Below are positions 1 to 6,293 of a stretch of DNA of 8,641 nucleotides, in pieces. The notes beneath the pieces are model-generated. The model worked only from the letters and a program-made list of their open reading frames with translations, was not told the origin of the DNA and ran no database searches. Source of the DNA: Sphingomonas sp. (GTDB taxonomy: Bacteria; Pseudomonadota; Alphaproteobacteria; Sphingomonadales; Sphingomonadaceae); contig JAIERC010000346.1 in the NCBI GenBank assembly GCA_019747165.1, positions 1-8,641 on the forward strand, in the 5' to 3' direction. The position numbers and the translations under genes are program-made. Positions within the stretch are counted from its first letter, which is position 1, and each line of letters begins with the position of its first letter.

Positions 1-8
1 AGCCAGTC

Positions 9-45
9 CTGAGCGCCTGCCTTGGCAGGCAGTCGAAGGGCTCAG
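9..45. repeat. REP-like nested palindrome at the window edge
   Basis: An outer inverted repeat, CTGAGC (9-14) with GCTCAG (40-45), encloses an inner one, GCCTGC (15-20) with GCAGGC (25-30), around a CTTG loop. The segment 31-40 reads AGTCGAAGGG. The combination of CTGAGC and GTCGAAGG resembles a short palindromic element that I recall being scattered between genes in sphingomonads and some other proteobacteria. Only one copy is visible here. It lies 3' of the receptor gene, where it could act as a transcript-end structure. The family assignment is from memory and cannot be confirmed from a single copy. Confidence 0.5.
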
Positions 46-56
46 CCCGAACGGGT

Positions 57-82
57 ATGAGGTTGAAGCGACCTAACCTCAT
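57..82 (-). terminator. Hairpin downstream of the TonB-dependent receptor gene
   Basis: A perfect 8-bp inverted repeat, ATGAGGTT (57-64) with AACCTCAT (75-82), has a 10-base loop. It begins 7 bases after the receptor stop codon in the direction of transcription. No T-run follows on the minus strand, so it is not a classical intrinsic terminator. It could stabilise the 3' end or work together with the palindrome further downstream (9-45). Confidence 0.4.
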
Positions 83-88
83 CGCGCT

Positions 89-2299
89 CTAAAAAGCATA
101 ACGCAGGCCAACGCGGACATCGCGCCCGGCTAGGGGCGCAAAATCCTTGAGCAGGCTGGCATGACGGCGACCGGTCGCATCAAGCAGATTGGCCGCAGCG
201 ATCCGGAACTGCAGCGCCGAATCGCGCCCCAATGGTCGCCAGGCCATGGAGAGATTGACCATCGCAAAGCCATTTGTCGGCGTCTCGAAGCGCGAAATCC
301 GCTGCTGGTCGAACACATATTCGATTTCAGCCCGACCGTTAAGCGCCGGCGATCCTGCCTCTGCCCCGAACAGCACGCGCAGCGGCGGAATGCGTGGCAC
401 TGGCGATCCGTCTGACAGCGTTGCCCGCGTGTAATCGATCAAGCCGTCGAGCTTGACCGACCAGTCATTGACGCGCGCGACATCAACCGATCCCTGCACT
501 TCAAAACCCAGATAGCGCGCGCCGTCTTCCAGAAACTGGAACACCGGCAGGCCATCAACGATCACGCCAGTTTCGCGCGCAAAGATGTAATTGGAGAAAT
601 AGGTATAGTAGAAAGTCGCGCTACCGTTCCAGCCACGCCCCTTGCCGCGCAATATTGCCTCTATCCCGTAAGAGGCCTCGACACCCAGCGTCGGATTGCC
701 AATCAACTGCCCTTGGGTGCCAGGATCGACGCCCTGGGTGAAAAGCTCTTCCACCACCGGCGCACGCTGTGAATAATGGCCATTCAGCGCAATCTTCCAA
801 TCGCTCGACAGCGCATAATTGCCCCCGCCCGACAGCGAAAACAGATCAAATGTCCGGTCAATCGCTGGATTGGCAAGGATCGAGTCAATTACTGAGGTGA
901 TGCCGACATGCTCATAGCGAAAGGAGGCTTCCAGCTTGATCGCGTTGAGGTTCAGTTCATGCAGCGCAAAAAACGCGATCTGTTCGGTTTGCGATGGCGG
1001 CAATAACGGCGCCGGGCCAGTAACACGGAAATCCCGCGCGTAAAATTGCCCGCCAAGCGTTGATTTCAGGTCACTGCCCGGCTGGCCGAGCACCGCTTCC
1101 AGCCGCGCTTCATAGCCCAGGTTCAGGAAGGTTGCGCTAACGGGTCCGCCGACGATTACTTCATTATGCTTGTAATCGGCCCAGCCAAAGCGACCGCGCA
1201 GCGTTTGCAGCAGCCCCTTGCCGTCAATCTCGAAACGAACATCGACCCGCTGCTGATCAAGATCAATGAAGGTATCGGGCACTGGGGTGGCAGGATCGAG
1301 CGAAAAGCGCGTCGGCAGGCCGTAGATGCTCTCATAATTGCTGAACGAAAAGCCGATATGGCCATTGGGCAGGATCAACGACGCGCCGCCCGCGAGCTCC
1401 CAGGTTTCAAACTGCGTGTTGGGCAAAATGCCCCGGAGATCGGCCAGCGAGGCGATGGCGGGGTCAGCCACGGCGCGCGCCTGCGCCCGGGCAGTGGGGC
1501 CAAGAATAAAACCGCCAGTGCGCACCGAGGCGGCATCAAGATATTGCCCGTCGAGATGCAACACGACATGCGGGGCGGCCTCGGCATCGATCCGCAAGCC
1601 AAGCGTGCGTTCGGCGGCCGCGCTGCCAAATCCGGCGGCGAGGACGGCATCAATCCCGTCGCGCGGATCGCGCCGGGCGATCCGCCCGCTAACCGCGTTG
1701 ACCACGCCGCCTTCGGATCCAGACGCATAGAGCAGGGTCACTGGCCCACGCAGCAGCTCAATCCGATCGGCAACGATCGGGTTCAGCGCAACCGCATGAT
1801 CGGGGCTGGTATTAGAGGCATCGAGCGTGCCGATCCCGTCGATCAGCAGCCGCGCGCGTTCCCCCTGAAAGCCGCGCAGCACGGGCCTTGAGGCGCTGGG
1901 ACCGAACGAGGTTGAGGAAGCACCCGGCAGATGCGCCAGCGTTTCACCGATCGTCGATCGCGCCTGAACCGCCAGCGCCTCTCCGGTCAGAACAGTGCTG
2001 GAGGCGGTTTCACTGGTACGGAAGCGCAGGCGGGTGCCGGTGACGACAATGTCGGGCGGGATATCCGCCATGGGCACCATATCGAGCGCTTCGCTGACGG
2101 TCATGCCATCAACCATTGCGGACATCTGGTCCGGAGACATGGTTTGGGCGTCAGGTGCACTGACCGGCGCCGCGCTTTGTTGCGCGGCGCCGGCAGCAGG
2201 TATCGATGGTGGCACGGTTTGTGCCACGGTCGGGGCGGCGGGGATGATGAGTAGCGCCGCCCCGACGATGGCCTTATTCGGGGGGAGGGGAAAGGCCAT
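89..2299 (-). CDS. TonB-dependent outer-membrane receptor, ZnuD-like
   Basis: A 736-residue protein that should form a 22-strand barrel in the outer membrane, closed by a plug, and import a ligand using TonB-ExbB-ExbD energy. In order it has a signal peptide (about 1-27, ending PTVAQ), a Pro/Ala/Gln- and Met-rich linker (28-80), the TonB box DIVVTG (83-88), and a plug (about 95-205) with RPVLRGFQGERARLLIDGI and DRIELLRGPVTLLYASGS followed by GGVVN. The barrel ends in the usual terminal Phe (YAF). The plug segment LDASNTSPDHAV and the late PRIPPLR motif resemble ZnuD-type metal receptors, but the ligand is inferred only. I chose the ATG at 2299 because it directly precedes the signal peptide. 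Its ribosome site is poor: GGAG lies 2 bases away and GGAGG lies 17 away. An in-frame TTG at 2323 would add 8 residues. It lies 27 bases behind the secreted-protein gene, suggesting one operon. The first 46 codons carry an array of perfect inverted repeats. Confidence 0.93.
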   Translation of the reverse strand: MAFPLPPNKAIVGAALLIIPAAPTVAQTVPPSIPAAGAAQQSAAPVSAPDAQTMSPDQMSAMVDGMTVSEALDMVPMADIPPDIVVTGTRLRFRTSETASSTVLTGEALAVQARSTIGETLAHLPGASSTSFGPSASRPVLRGFQGERARLLIDGIGTLDASNTSPDHAVALNPIVADRIELLRGPVTLLYASGSEGGVVNAVSGRIARRDPRDGIDAVLAAGFGSAAAERTLGLRIDAEAAPHVVLHLDGQYLDAASVRTGGFILGPTARAQARAVADPAIASLADLRGILPNTQFETWELAGGASLILPNGHIGFSFSNYESIYGLPTRFSLDPATPVPDTFIDLDQQRVDVRFEIDGKGLLQTLRGRFGWADYKHNEVIVGGPVSATFLNLGYEARLEAVLGQPGSDLKSTLGGQFYARDFRVTGPAPLLPPSQTEQIAFFALHELNLNAIKLEASFRYEHVGITSVIDSILANPAIDRTFDLFSLSGGGNYALSSDWKIALNGHYSQRAPVVEELFTQGVDPGTQGQLIGNPTLGVEASYGIEAILRGKGRGWNGSATFYYTYFSNYIFARETGVIVDGLPVFQFLEDGARYLGFEVQGSVDVARVNDWSVKLDGLIDYTRATLSDGSPVPRIPPLRVLFGAEAGSPALNGRAEIEYVFDQQRISRFETPTNGFAMVNLSMAWRPLGRDSALQFRIAAANLLDATGRRHASLLKDFAPLAGRDVRVGLRYAF

Positions 2300-2301
2300 C
2301 G
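2164..2301 (-). promoter_or_regulatory. Array of four perfect stem-loops over the receptor's start and signal-peptide codons
   Basis: Reading in the direction of transcription there are four perfect inverted repeats. Stem 1 is 2292-2301 with 2266-2275 (10 bp, 16-base loop) and holds the ATG. Stem 2 is 2255-2266 with 2229-2240 (12 bp, 14-base loop). Stem 3 is 2221-2227 with 2209-2215 (7 bp, 5-base loop). Stem 4 is 2182-2193 with 2164-2175 (12 bp, GC only, 6-base loop). Stems 1 and 2 share base 2266, so they would compete there or stack. The loop of stem 1 is CCCCTCCCCCC-rich and includes CCTCC, the complement of the GGAGG at 2317-2321. The inverted repeats are read directly from the sequence. 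A regulatory role, such as masking the start codon or slowing translation in the signal-peptide region, is inference. Confidence 0.55.
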
Positions 2302-2326
2302 CTCCGTGTCTTTGTGCCTCCAATGC

Positions 2327-3544
2327 TTAGTTGATGCGGTAAACCACGGGGCAGTTCACCACGAAGCCCACCGCGCGGAATGCGCCGCCATCCAGGCTTT
2401 GCAGGAAACCGCGATCGTCCATTTCAGCGGCCTGCAGCGCGCTGGTAATGCGATAGCGATAGCCCTTCTTGATCGCTTCATCCTTCCAGACCAGCGGGAA
2501 AATCCGCCACATTGGCGAATAGTCCAGGTTGATCGTTGGGATGCCGCCCAGCACGTTGAGTGGACCACCTTCACCGCTCAGCGCGCTGACCAGACCCTGG
2601 CGATGCGGATTGTCCTTGCCGGTCGGCCCGTTGACGACGACGACGATGCGCTCGGCGGCTTCACCAGGCGACGCATCTTCCAGCGCGAAGGGCAGATCGG
2701 CCAGAGCTGGGGCAAAGGTAGCGGTTTCCAGGCTGGCGACCAATGGATTATTGGCTTCGGTCGACAGATAGAAGATCGGCTTGTCGAAGGTGTAGCCAAG
2801 CGTCAGCTTCAGCGTCACCGTCTCATCGCGCGGACAGATGGCCACGACCTTGTCATGCACCTTGGCGTGATCGACATTGCCGTCGCACATCGTGTTGAGT
2901 TCAGCTTCAGACGCTTGCGACACGACTGGCGCGTTCATGATCACCGACTTTGACGAATTGTCGATATAGACCATTGGCGAGTAAGCGGCATCGCCAACCG
3001 AACCGGGCTGGAAGCTTTTGGGCGGGAAGGGATTGGCCGCATCGCCGGGCACCACCGAGAGTACCGGCTTGAAATCAACCGAACCGGCGTTGAACGTGAA
3101 GCTGCCGTCCTTTTCGATCGTCGCATGACGGGTTGCAGCACCGGTCAGGCTATAGGCCATTTTCGGCGAATAGTTGACGCCGTGCAGGTTCGACAGATTT
3201 TCATCGGTCGTGTCGGTGATGATGAACCACACCGGCGTGCCATTCTTCAGCTTGCCCTTGCGCAGCGGCAAGGTCGCGGTGCCCTTCTCCAGATCGATAT
3301 TCGCCGATTTCATCAGCACCACCGGCCCCAGAAATTCAGGCTTCACTTCAGAAGGCGAAGGCTGGGCCGTGATCGTGCGCTGATCAGGATAGATTGCTGC
3401 GGGTGCGCGGCGAATTTCCGACAGCGGCCGACCTTCCTTGCCGCGGACGACGACGTCAGCGCTGGCCGGCATAGCTGTAGCAATGGCGACCAGGCCGGCC
3501 GCACCTGCAAGCAGGGTGAATTTGGTAAAGCGTGCATTTGGCAT
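2327..3544 (-). CDS. Secreted protein of unknown function, upstream partner of the TonB receptor
   Basis: A 405-residue protein with a signal peptide (TLLAGAAGLVAIATAMPASA, cleaved near residue 29), so it should be periplasmic or secreted. I do not recognise a characterised function. Visible features are a C220-x5-H226-x3-H230-x6-C237 cluster, a third Cys at 398, and three Tyr-Ser-Pro-(x)-Met motifs near residues 125, 188 and 342. The last reads DYSPMWRIFPLVW, like the YSPxW segment I recall in uncharacterised bacterial secreted proteins. The region is rich in predicted beta strands and has no obvious catalytic motif or lipobox. I chose ATG 3544 because GGGAG lies 7 bases upstream and the signal peptide starts at once. 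An ATG at 3604 would add 20 unlikely residues. Its stop is followed 27 bases later by the receptor start, so the two are probably co-transcribed and may handle the same ligand. The metal-binding idea is inference from the Cys/His cluster and the receptor. Confidence 0.85.
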   Translation of the reverse strand: MPNARFTKFTLLAGAAGLVAIATAMPASADVVVRGKEGRPLSEIRRAPAAIYPDQRTITAQPSPSEVKPEFLGPVVLMKSANIDLEKGTATLPLRKGKLKNGTPVWFIITDTTDENLSNLHGVNYSPKMAYSLTGAATRHATIEKDGSFTFNAGSVDFKPVLSVVPGDAANPFPPKSFQPGSVGDAAYSPMVYIDNSSKSVIMNAPVVSQASEAELNTMCDGNVDHAKVHDKVVAICPRDETVTLKLTLGYTFDKPIFYLSTEANNPLVASLETATFAPALADLPFALEDASPGEAAERIVVVVNGPTGKDNPHRQGLVSALSGEGGPLNVLGGIPTINLDYSPMWRIFPLVWKDEAIKKGYRYRITSALQAAEMDDRGFLQSLDGGAFRAVGFVVNCPVVYRIN

Positions 3545-3669
3545 GAGGCCACTCCCGGTTATTGGCGTGCGGCCACATCCAGAAAATCCTGTCGACCGCT
3601 GCATCCCTATCGCGCCGGGCTGCCGATCAATGCTTTCAGGATGCCGTTGCTTTTGCGAATCCTTGCGGT

Positions 3670-3700
3670 GAGATGAATATTTTTGTGATTTTTGTTCGAT
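3670..3700. promoter_or_regulatory. AT-rich island with a direct repeat in the divergent promoter region
   Basis: The 235-base gap 3545-3779 separates the minus-strand receptor operon from the plus-strand genes and must hold both promoters. Its only AT-rich stretch carries ATTTTTGT twice (3679-3686 and 3688-3695), a 9-base period. On the minus strand, TTATCG and TATTCA hexamers flank this stretch with 17 bases between them, a weak sigma-70-like arrangement for the secreted-protein operon. I found no recognisable Fur or Zur box. Confidence 0.3.
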
Positions 3701-3761
3701 AAGACGCCAGAACCCGCAATATCACGATAGCGCACGGCTCCAAGTTCGGCGTAGAAGGCTA

Positions 3762-3774
3762 GGCAGGAGCTGCC
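3762..3774 (+). promoter_or_regulatory. Ribosome-binding site inside a small hairpin
   Basis: AGGAG (3765-3769) lies 10 bases before the ATG at 3780 and supports that start. The same bases form part of a short hairpin, GGCAG (3762-3766) with CTGCC (3770-3774) around GAG. The stem is only 5 bp, so any masking effect would be mild. Confidence 0.4.
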
Positions 3775-3779
3775 CGATC

Positions 3780-4136
3780 ATGCCCTTAAATGCGCCGCAC
3801 CCTTGGAGTTTGATGCTGCAGCGCGGGCAGCCTGACCCCCCGCTGCCGATGACGTTGGTAACGCTGCGCGGGACCGAAGGTGCCTGCACGGACGAGATTG
3901 CTTTTTACGCTGGCGCCGAATTCGACGCCCTGGTCGATTGGGCGACATCTGGCAGGTTTGTCATGGCTTTCGTCGCCGGTGATCGGGACGAGCTGGTGCT
4001 GCTGTGCACTGAATCGGTCGATGCGATGCGGATACAAGTCAGTCAATTGCCGCTGGTCATTGCCGGTCTCGCCCAGGCCGATATCCGGTCTGTCGCCACG
4101 CTTAGATTGGCCGGGCGCCCGATCCCAATACACTGA
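3780..4136 (+). CDS. Small cytoplasmic protein, probable dimeric alpha-beta barrel (muconolactone isomerase/YciI-like)
   Basis: A 118-residue protein with no signal peptide. Its second half, about residues 58-115, reads as strand (RFVMAFVAG), then LVLLCTESVDAMRIQ, the motif QLPLVIAGL and a final strand (DIRSVATLRLA). The pattern 'xLPLVxAGL' followed by a short beta strand is what I know from muconolactone delta-isomerase-like and YciI-like proteins of the dimeric ferredoxin-like alpha-beta barrel type. Those proteins act as isomerases or as small ligand-binding or heme-independent accessory proteins. The N-terminal 30 residues are Pro-rich and may be a disordered extension. The start at 3780 is supported by AGGAG at 10 bases. 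It lies 194 bases before the AraC-type gene on the same strand. The fold assignment is from sequence pattern only, and the reaction, if any, is unknown. An overlapping antisense frame looks like a shadow. Confidence 0.65.
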   Translation: MPLNAPHPWSLMLQRGQPDPPLPMTLVTLRGTEGACTDEIAFYAGAEFDALVDWATSGRFVMAFVAGDRDELVLLCTESVDAMRIQVSQLPLVIAGLAQADIRSVATLRLAGRPIPIH

Positions 4137-4224
4137 AATTTTCAATGATTGCGGTGCGGCAGACGCGGGCAATTGGACGGTAAGACTATCTGAATATTGC
4201 GGTTTTCTGGCACGATCTCCCCAA

Positions 4225-4244
4225 TTACGTGACCATGTAACATG
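4225..4244. promoter_or_regulatory. Overlapping palindromes upstream of the AraC-type gene, possible operator
   Basis: Two dyads overlap. TTACGTGACCATGTAA (4225-4240) pairs at 6 of 7 positions around a central AC. CATGT-A-ACATG (4234-4244) is perfect, with 5-bp arms. They lie about 87-106 bases before the ATG at 4331, a usual distance for a regulator's own control site. No strong -35/-10 pair could be placed beside them. The binding protein is unknown. Confidence 0.35.
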
Positions 4245-4281
4245 CTCAAATGATAAGATGATCCCCGCTCCAGTCCGCAGC

Positions 4282-4301
4282 GCACGGCAGTAACGCCGTG
4301 C
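4282..4301 (+). other. Leader hairpin upstream of the AraC-type gene
   Basis: A perfect 7-bp stem, GCACGGC (4282-4288) with GCCGTGC (4295-4301), has a 6-base loop AGTAAC. It lies 29 bases before the chosen ATG. It could be a leader structure or a weak terminator for the small gene upstream. No T-run follows. One arm contains the alternative GTG start at 4298. Confidence 0.4.
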
Positions 4302-4330
4302 AGCGGCCGAGCAAGACCTTGGGGGTCAAC

Positions 4331-5245
4331 ATGAATATTCACCTACCCGCGACGGCGGCGTTCTACGCCGAAACTGGCGCGCTAGCCTATGATTCGATTA
4401 ATTTTTCCGGCAAGCCGAAAGCCCAGCGACTCTCGCAATCGCAAAGCCGCATTGACGTGATTCGCCACGCCGGCGTCGTCGGCCCATTCACCGCGACCGC
4501 TTCGGGCCATCCTGCAGACTATGACGCGCTGATGCTCAACCTGACATCATCGGGTCGCCTGCGCGGACGGATCGGTGACACCAAAATCGACAAGACGCTG
4601 CAGCGCGGCCATGTCAGCTTCGTGCCCGCTCAATGCCCGGTCGCGCTGGAATTTCCGGCCAACCATCAAGCGCTGGGGCTGTTCATGCCCGCCAGCGAGA
4701 TGCAGCGCATGACGGCAGAATTGGGTGCCAATGCCGTTGGCCCCATTGCGAGTGAGCGCCAGGACCGACTCGCCCAGATCATGGCCATGATCGAAACGGA
4801 GATCCGCGCGCCCGGCTTTGCCGCTGATCTAATGATCGATGGGCTGGTGCGCGCAATCGGTGCGATCTTGGTCCGGCATGAATCGATGCCACCAATGGAT
4901 GATGCGAGCCGCATCCACCTCTCACCCGTGCGGCTGGCGCGCGTCATCGACTTCATCGAATCGCGACTCGATGAAGAAATCAGCCTGGCAGACATGGCCG
5001 CCGTGGCTGGCCTCTCCGCTTTTCATTTCTCGCGCGTGTTCAAGATGGCAACCGGGGAGACCCCGTACCATTTCCTCGGATCGCGTCGGTTAGGCCGCGC
5101 CCGATCGCTATTGCTGAATAGCGAATTGCCACTTGCCGAACTGGCGCTGAGCTGCGGCTTTGCCAGCCAGTCGCACTTTACGGCAGCCTTTACCAAGGCA
5201 ATGGGCGTGCCGCCCGGCCGCTATCGCAAGCAAATTGCAGACTAA
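4331..5245 (+). CDS. AraC-family transcriptional regulator
   Basis: A 304-residue DNA-binding regulator. The N-terminal half (about 1-190) is the ligand-sensing part and ends its first lobe with RGHVSFVPAQCPVALEF, the cupin-like 'pGdvsfiPa' turn seen in many AraC proteins that sense small organic molecules. The C-terminal 105 residues are the AraC/XylS DNA-binding domain with two helix-turn-helix units. The first is EISLADMAAVAGLSAFHFSR, leading into VFKMATGETPYHFL. The second is LPLAELALSCGFASQSHFT, followed by the signature FTKAMGVPPGRYRK. I chose ATG 4331, preceded by a GGGGG run 6 bases away; a GTG at 4298 would add 11 residues but has no ribosome site and overlaps a hairpin. It is followed 141 bases later by an outer-membrane barrel gene on the same strand, its most likely local target. 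The inducer is unknown. Confidence 0.92.
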   Translation: MNIHLPATAAFYAETGALAYDSINFSGKPKAQRLSQSQSRIDVIRHAGVVGPFTATASGHPADYDALMLNLTSSGRLRGRIGDTKIDKTLQRGHVSFVPAQCPVALEFPANHQALGLFMPASEMQRMTAELGANAVGPIASERQDRLAQIMAMIETEIRAPGFAADLMIDGLVRAIGAILVRHESMPPMDDASRIHLSPVRLARVIDFIESRLDEEISLADMAAVAGLSAFHFSRVFKMATGETPYHFLGSRRLGRARSLLLNSELPLAELALSCGFASQSHFTAAFTKAMGVPPGRYRKQIAD

Positions 5246-5266
5246 TCCCGATTTGTCGCATTTCGG

Positions 5267-5290
5267 GGCGGCGCCCGGGCCGGCGCTGCC
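5267..5290 (+). terminator. Strong GC hairpin after the AraC-type gene
   Basis: GGCGGCGCC (5267-5275) pairs with GGCGCTGCC (5282-5290): nine pairs including one G-U, with a 6-base loop. It starts 22 bases after the regulator's stop codon. There is no T-run after it, so it may be a pause or rho-assisted site that keeps most regulator transcripts from reaching the barrel gene. Confidence 0.5.
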
Positions 5291-5323
5291 AACACCAAAG
5301 CAATTTACGAATAAACAGCACAG

Positions 5324-5337
5324 CCTTCGAAAGAAGG
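5324..5337 (+). other. Small GAAA-loop hairpin in the barrel gene leader
   Basis: CCTTC (5324-5328) pairs with GAAGG (5333-5337) around GAAA, a GNRA-type loop that makes short stems stable. It lies 49 bases before the barrel ATG and may be in its 5' leader. The stem is only 5 bp, so chance is possible. Confidence 0.25.
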
Positions 5338-5386
5338 ACCCGCAGCGCGGCGCTATTCAACTCATCTCTTTGTAAGGGGTTTGGCC

Positions 5387-6256
5387 ATGCGTTCTATGAT
5401 CTCAACTTTTGGTTTCGCCAGTGCTGCAGCCGTTTTGGCGTTGACTGCGGGTGGCACGGCCTATGCACAGGATGACACCCAGGCGCCAGCGCCGGCGGCG
5501 GGCGAATGGGTGCCGTTGGACGGCAGCCGCTTCGGCGATGAGCTCACCGAAAAATGGATTCCGGTGCCTAATGGAGACAGCGGCGCGCCGCGCCAGGGCT
5601 GGCTTGCCACTGCCGACGGCTTTTTCACCCGCGAAGTGCATCTTGCCGCTGCCTATACCCAGGCGTCGGGGCCAGATTCCTGGGGCGTTCTCGGCCGCTT
5701 CCATTATCCCTTCAGCCGCCGCCTCTGGGCCGGGATTGAAGTGCCCTTTTATCAGGAATCGCAAGGGCGCGGTAACTTTGGCGATATCACGCTCACCACG
5801 CAGGTGATGCTCGCTGAAACCCGCAACCTGTCAATCAACGCCGGGGTCGGCTGGCGACTGCCAACCGGATCGGTCGTCCAGGGCAACAAGGTTTTTGCAG
5901 CACAGCCGCAGATCAACCTGTGGACCGATGTGGGCCGTGGCTTTTCGATCCGCGGGCGGGTGGCCTATGAATTCGCTGACCGCAATCTGCCCGACAATTT
6001 TGTGCTCAATGCCTCAATTGGCCAGACGGTGACGCCACACAACCCCGCCCCTTTTGGCGATCTGACCTGGTATGTTGCCGCCAATTGGCGTGAACCGACC
6101 ACGGGACGCGGCAATAGCTTTGTCAGCATCACGCCGGGCATGCGTACCCATATCGGCAATAATCTGTTCCTGTTGGCCGGGGTGGAGTTTCCCGTCATCA
6201 ACAGAAACCAGTCGTTCAACGAGCGGTATATTCTTCAGCTCGTGCAGGGCTTTTAA
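5387..6256 (+). CDS. Outer-membrane beta-barrel protein, MetA-pathway-of-phenol-degradation type
   Basis: A 289-residue secreted protein with a signal peptide (about 1-27, ending GGTAYAQ), then a short Pro/Ala linker and a barrel of alternating strands. The segments FGDITLTTQV, SINAGVGWRLPTGSV, FGDLTWYVAANWREP and SITPGMRTHI, and the closing Phe (LVQGF), match the pattern of the small outer-membrane channels encoded in aromatic meta-cleavage clusters, which are thought to admit hydrophobic substrates. This assignment is by pattern, so 'transporter-like outer-membrane protein' is the safe wording. I chose ATG 5387 because AAGGGG lies 7 bases upstream; an in-frame TTG at 5381 would add only two residues. 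The upstream AraC-type gene may control it. The next gene faces it from the other strand 37 bases away, and no clear terminator lies between them. Confidence 0.8.
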   Translation: MRSMISTFGFASAAAVLALTAGGTAYAQDDTQAPAPAAGEWVPLDGSRFGDELTEKWIPVPNGDSGAPRQGWLATADGFFTREVHLAAAYTQASGPDSWGVLGRFHYPFSRRLWAGIEVPFYQESQGRGNFGDITLTTQVMLAETRNLSINAGVGWRLPTGSVVQGNKVFAAQPQINLWTDVGRGFSIRGRVAYEFADRNLPDNFVLNASIGQTVTPHNPAPFGDLTWYVAANWREPTTGRGNSFVSITPGMRTHIGNNLFLLAGVEFPVINRNQSFNERYILQLVQGF

Positions 6257-6293
6257 CCGATCAGGGTTTTTAACAGAATCGCCGCCGCAGCCA

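Noticed and set aside
1166..1891. Long plus-strand open frame (241 codons) opposite the receptor gene
   Set aside because: It is a shadow of the receptor frame. Its composition is rich in Arg, Gln and Gly with no domain, while the minus strand gives a complete TonB receptor.
2119..2133. CGGAC/GTCCG inverted repeat just beyond the four-stem array
   Set aside because: The stem is only 5 bp with a 5-base loop, common by chance in this GC content, so it was not counted as a fifth member.
2306..2953. Plus-strand open frame (215 codons) opposite the secreted-protein gene
   Set aside because: The minus-strand frame has a signal peptide, a good ribosome site and a continuous fold-like pattern. The plus frame has His/Arg/Gln-rich shadow composition.
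3125..3676. Plus-strand open frame (183 codons) running into the divergent region
   Set aside because: It is antisense to the secreted-protein gene for most of its length, has no ribosome site and has a shadow-like residue mix.
3545..3779. Fur or Zur box for the receptor operon
   Set aside because: No segment resembles the known iron- or zinc-regulator palindromes. The AT-rich direct repeat does not fit either.
3786..4172. Minus-strand frame (128 codons) overlapping the small alpha-beta-barrel gene
   Set aside because: It is rich in Gln, Arg and Pro and lacks any pattern. The plus frame has AGGAG before its ATG and the xLPLVxAGL motif.
4173..4200. TTGGAC and TATTGC as a promoter for the first AraC-type gene
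   Set aside because: Each hexamer matches the consensus at only three positions, no better than chance in a region of this length.
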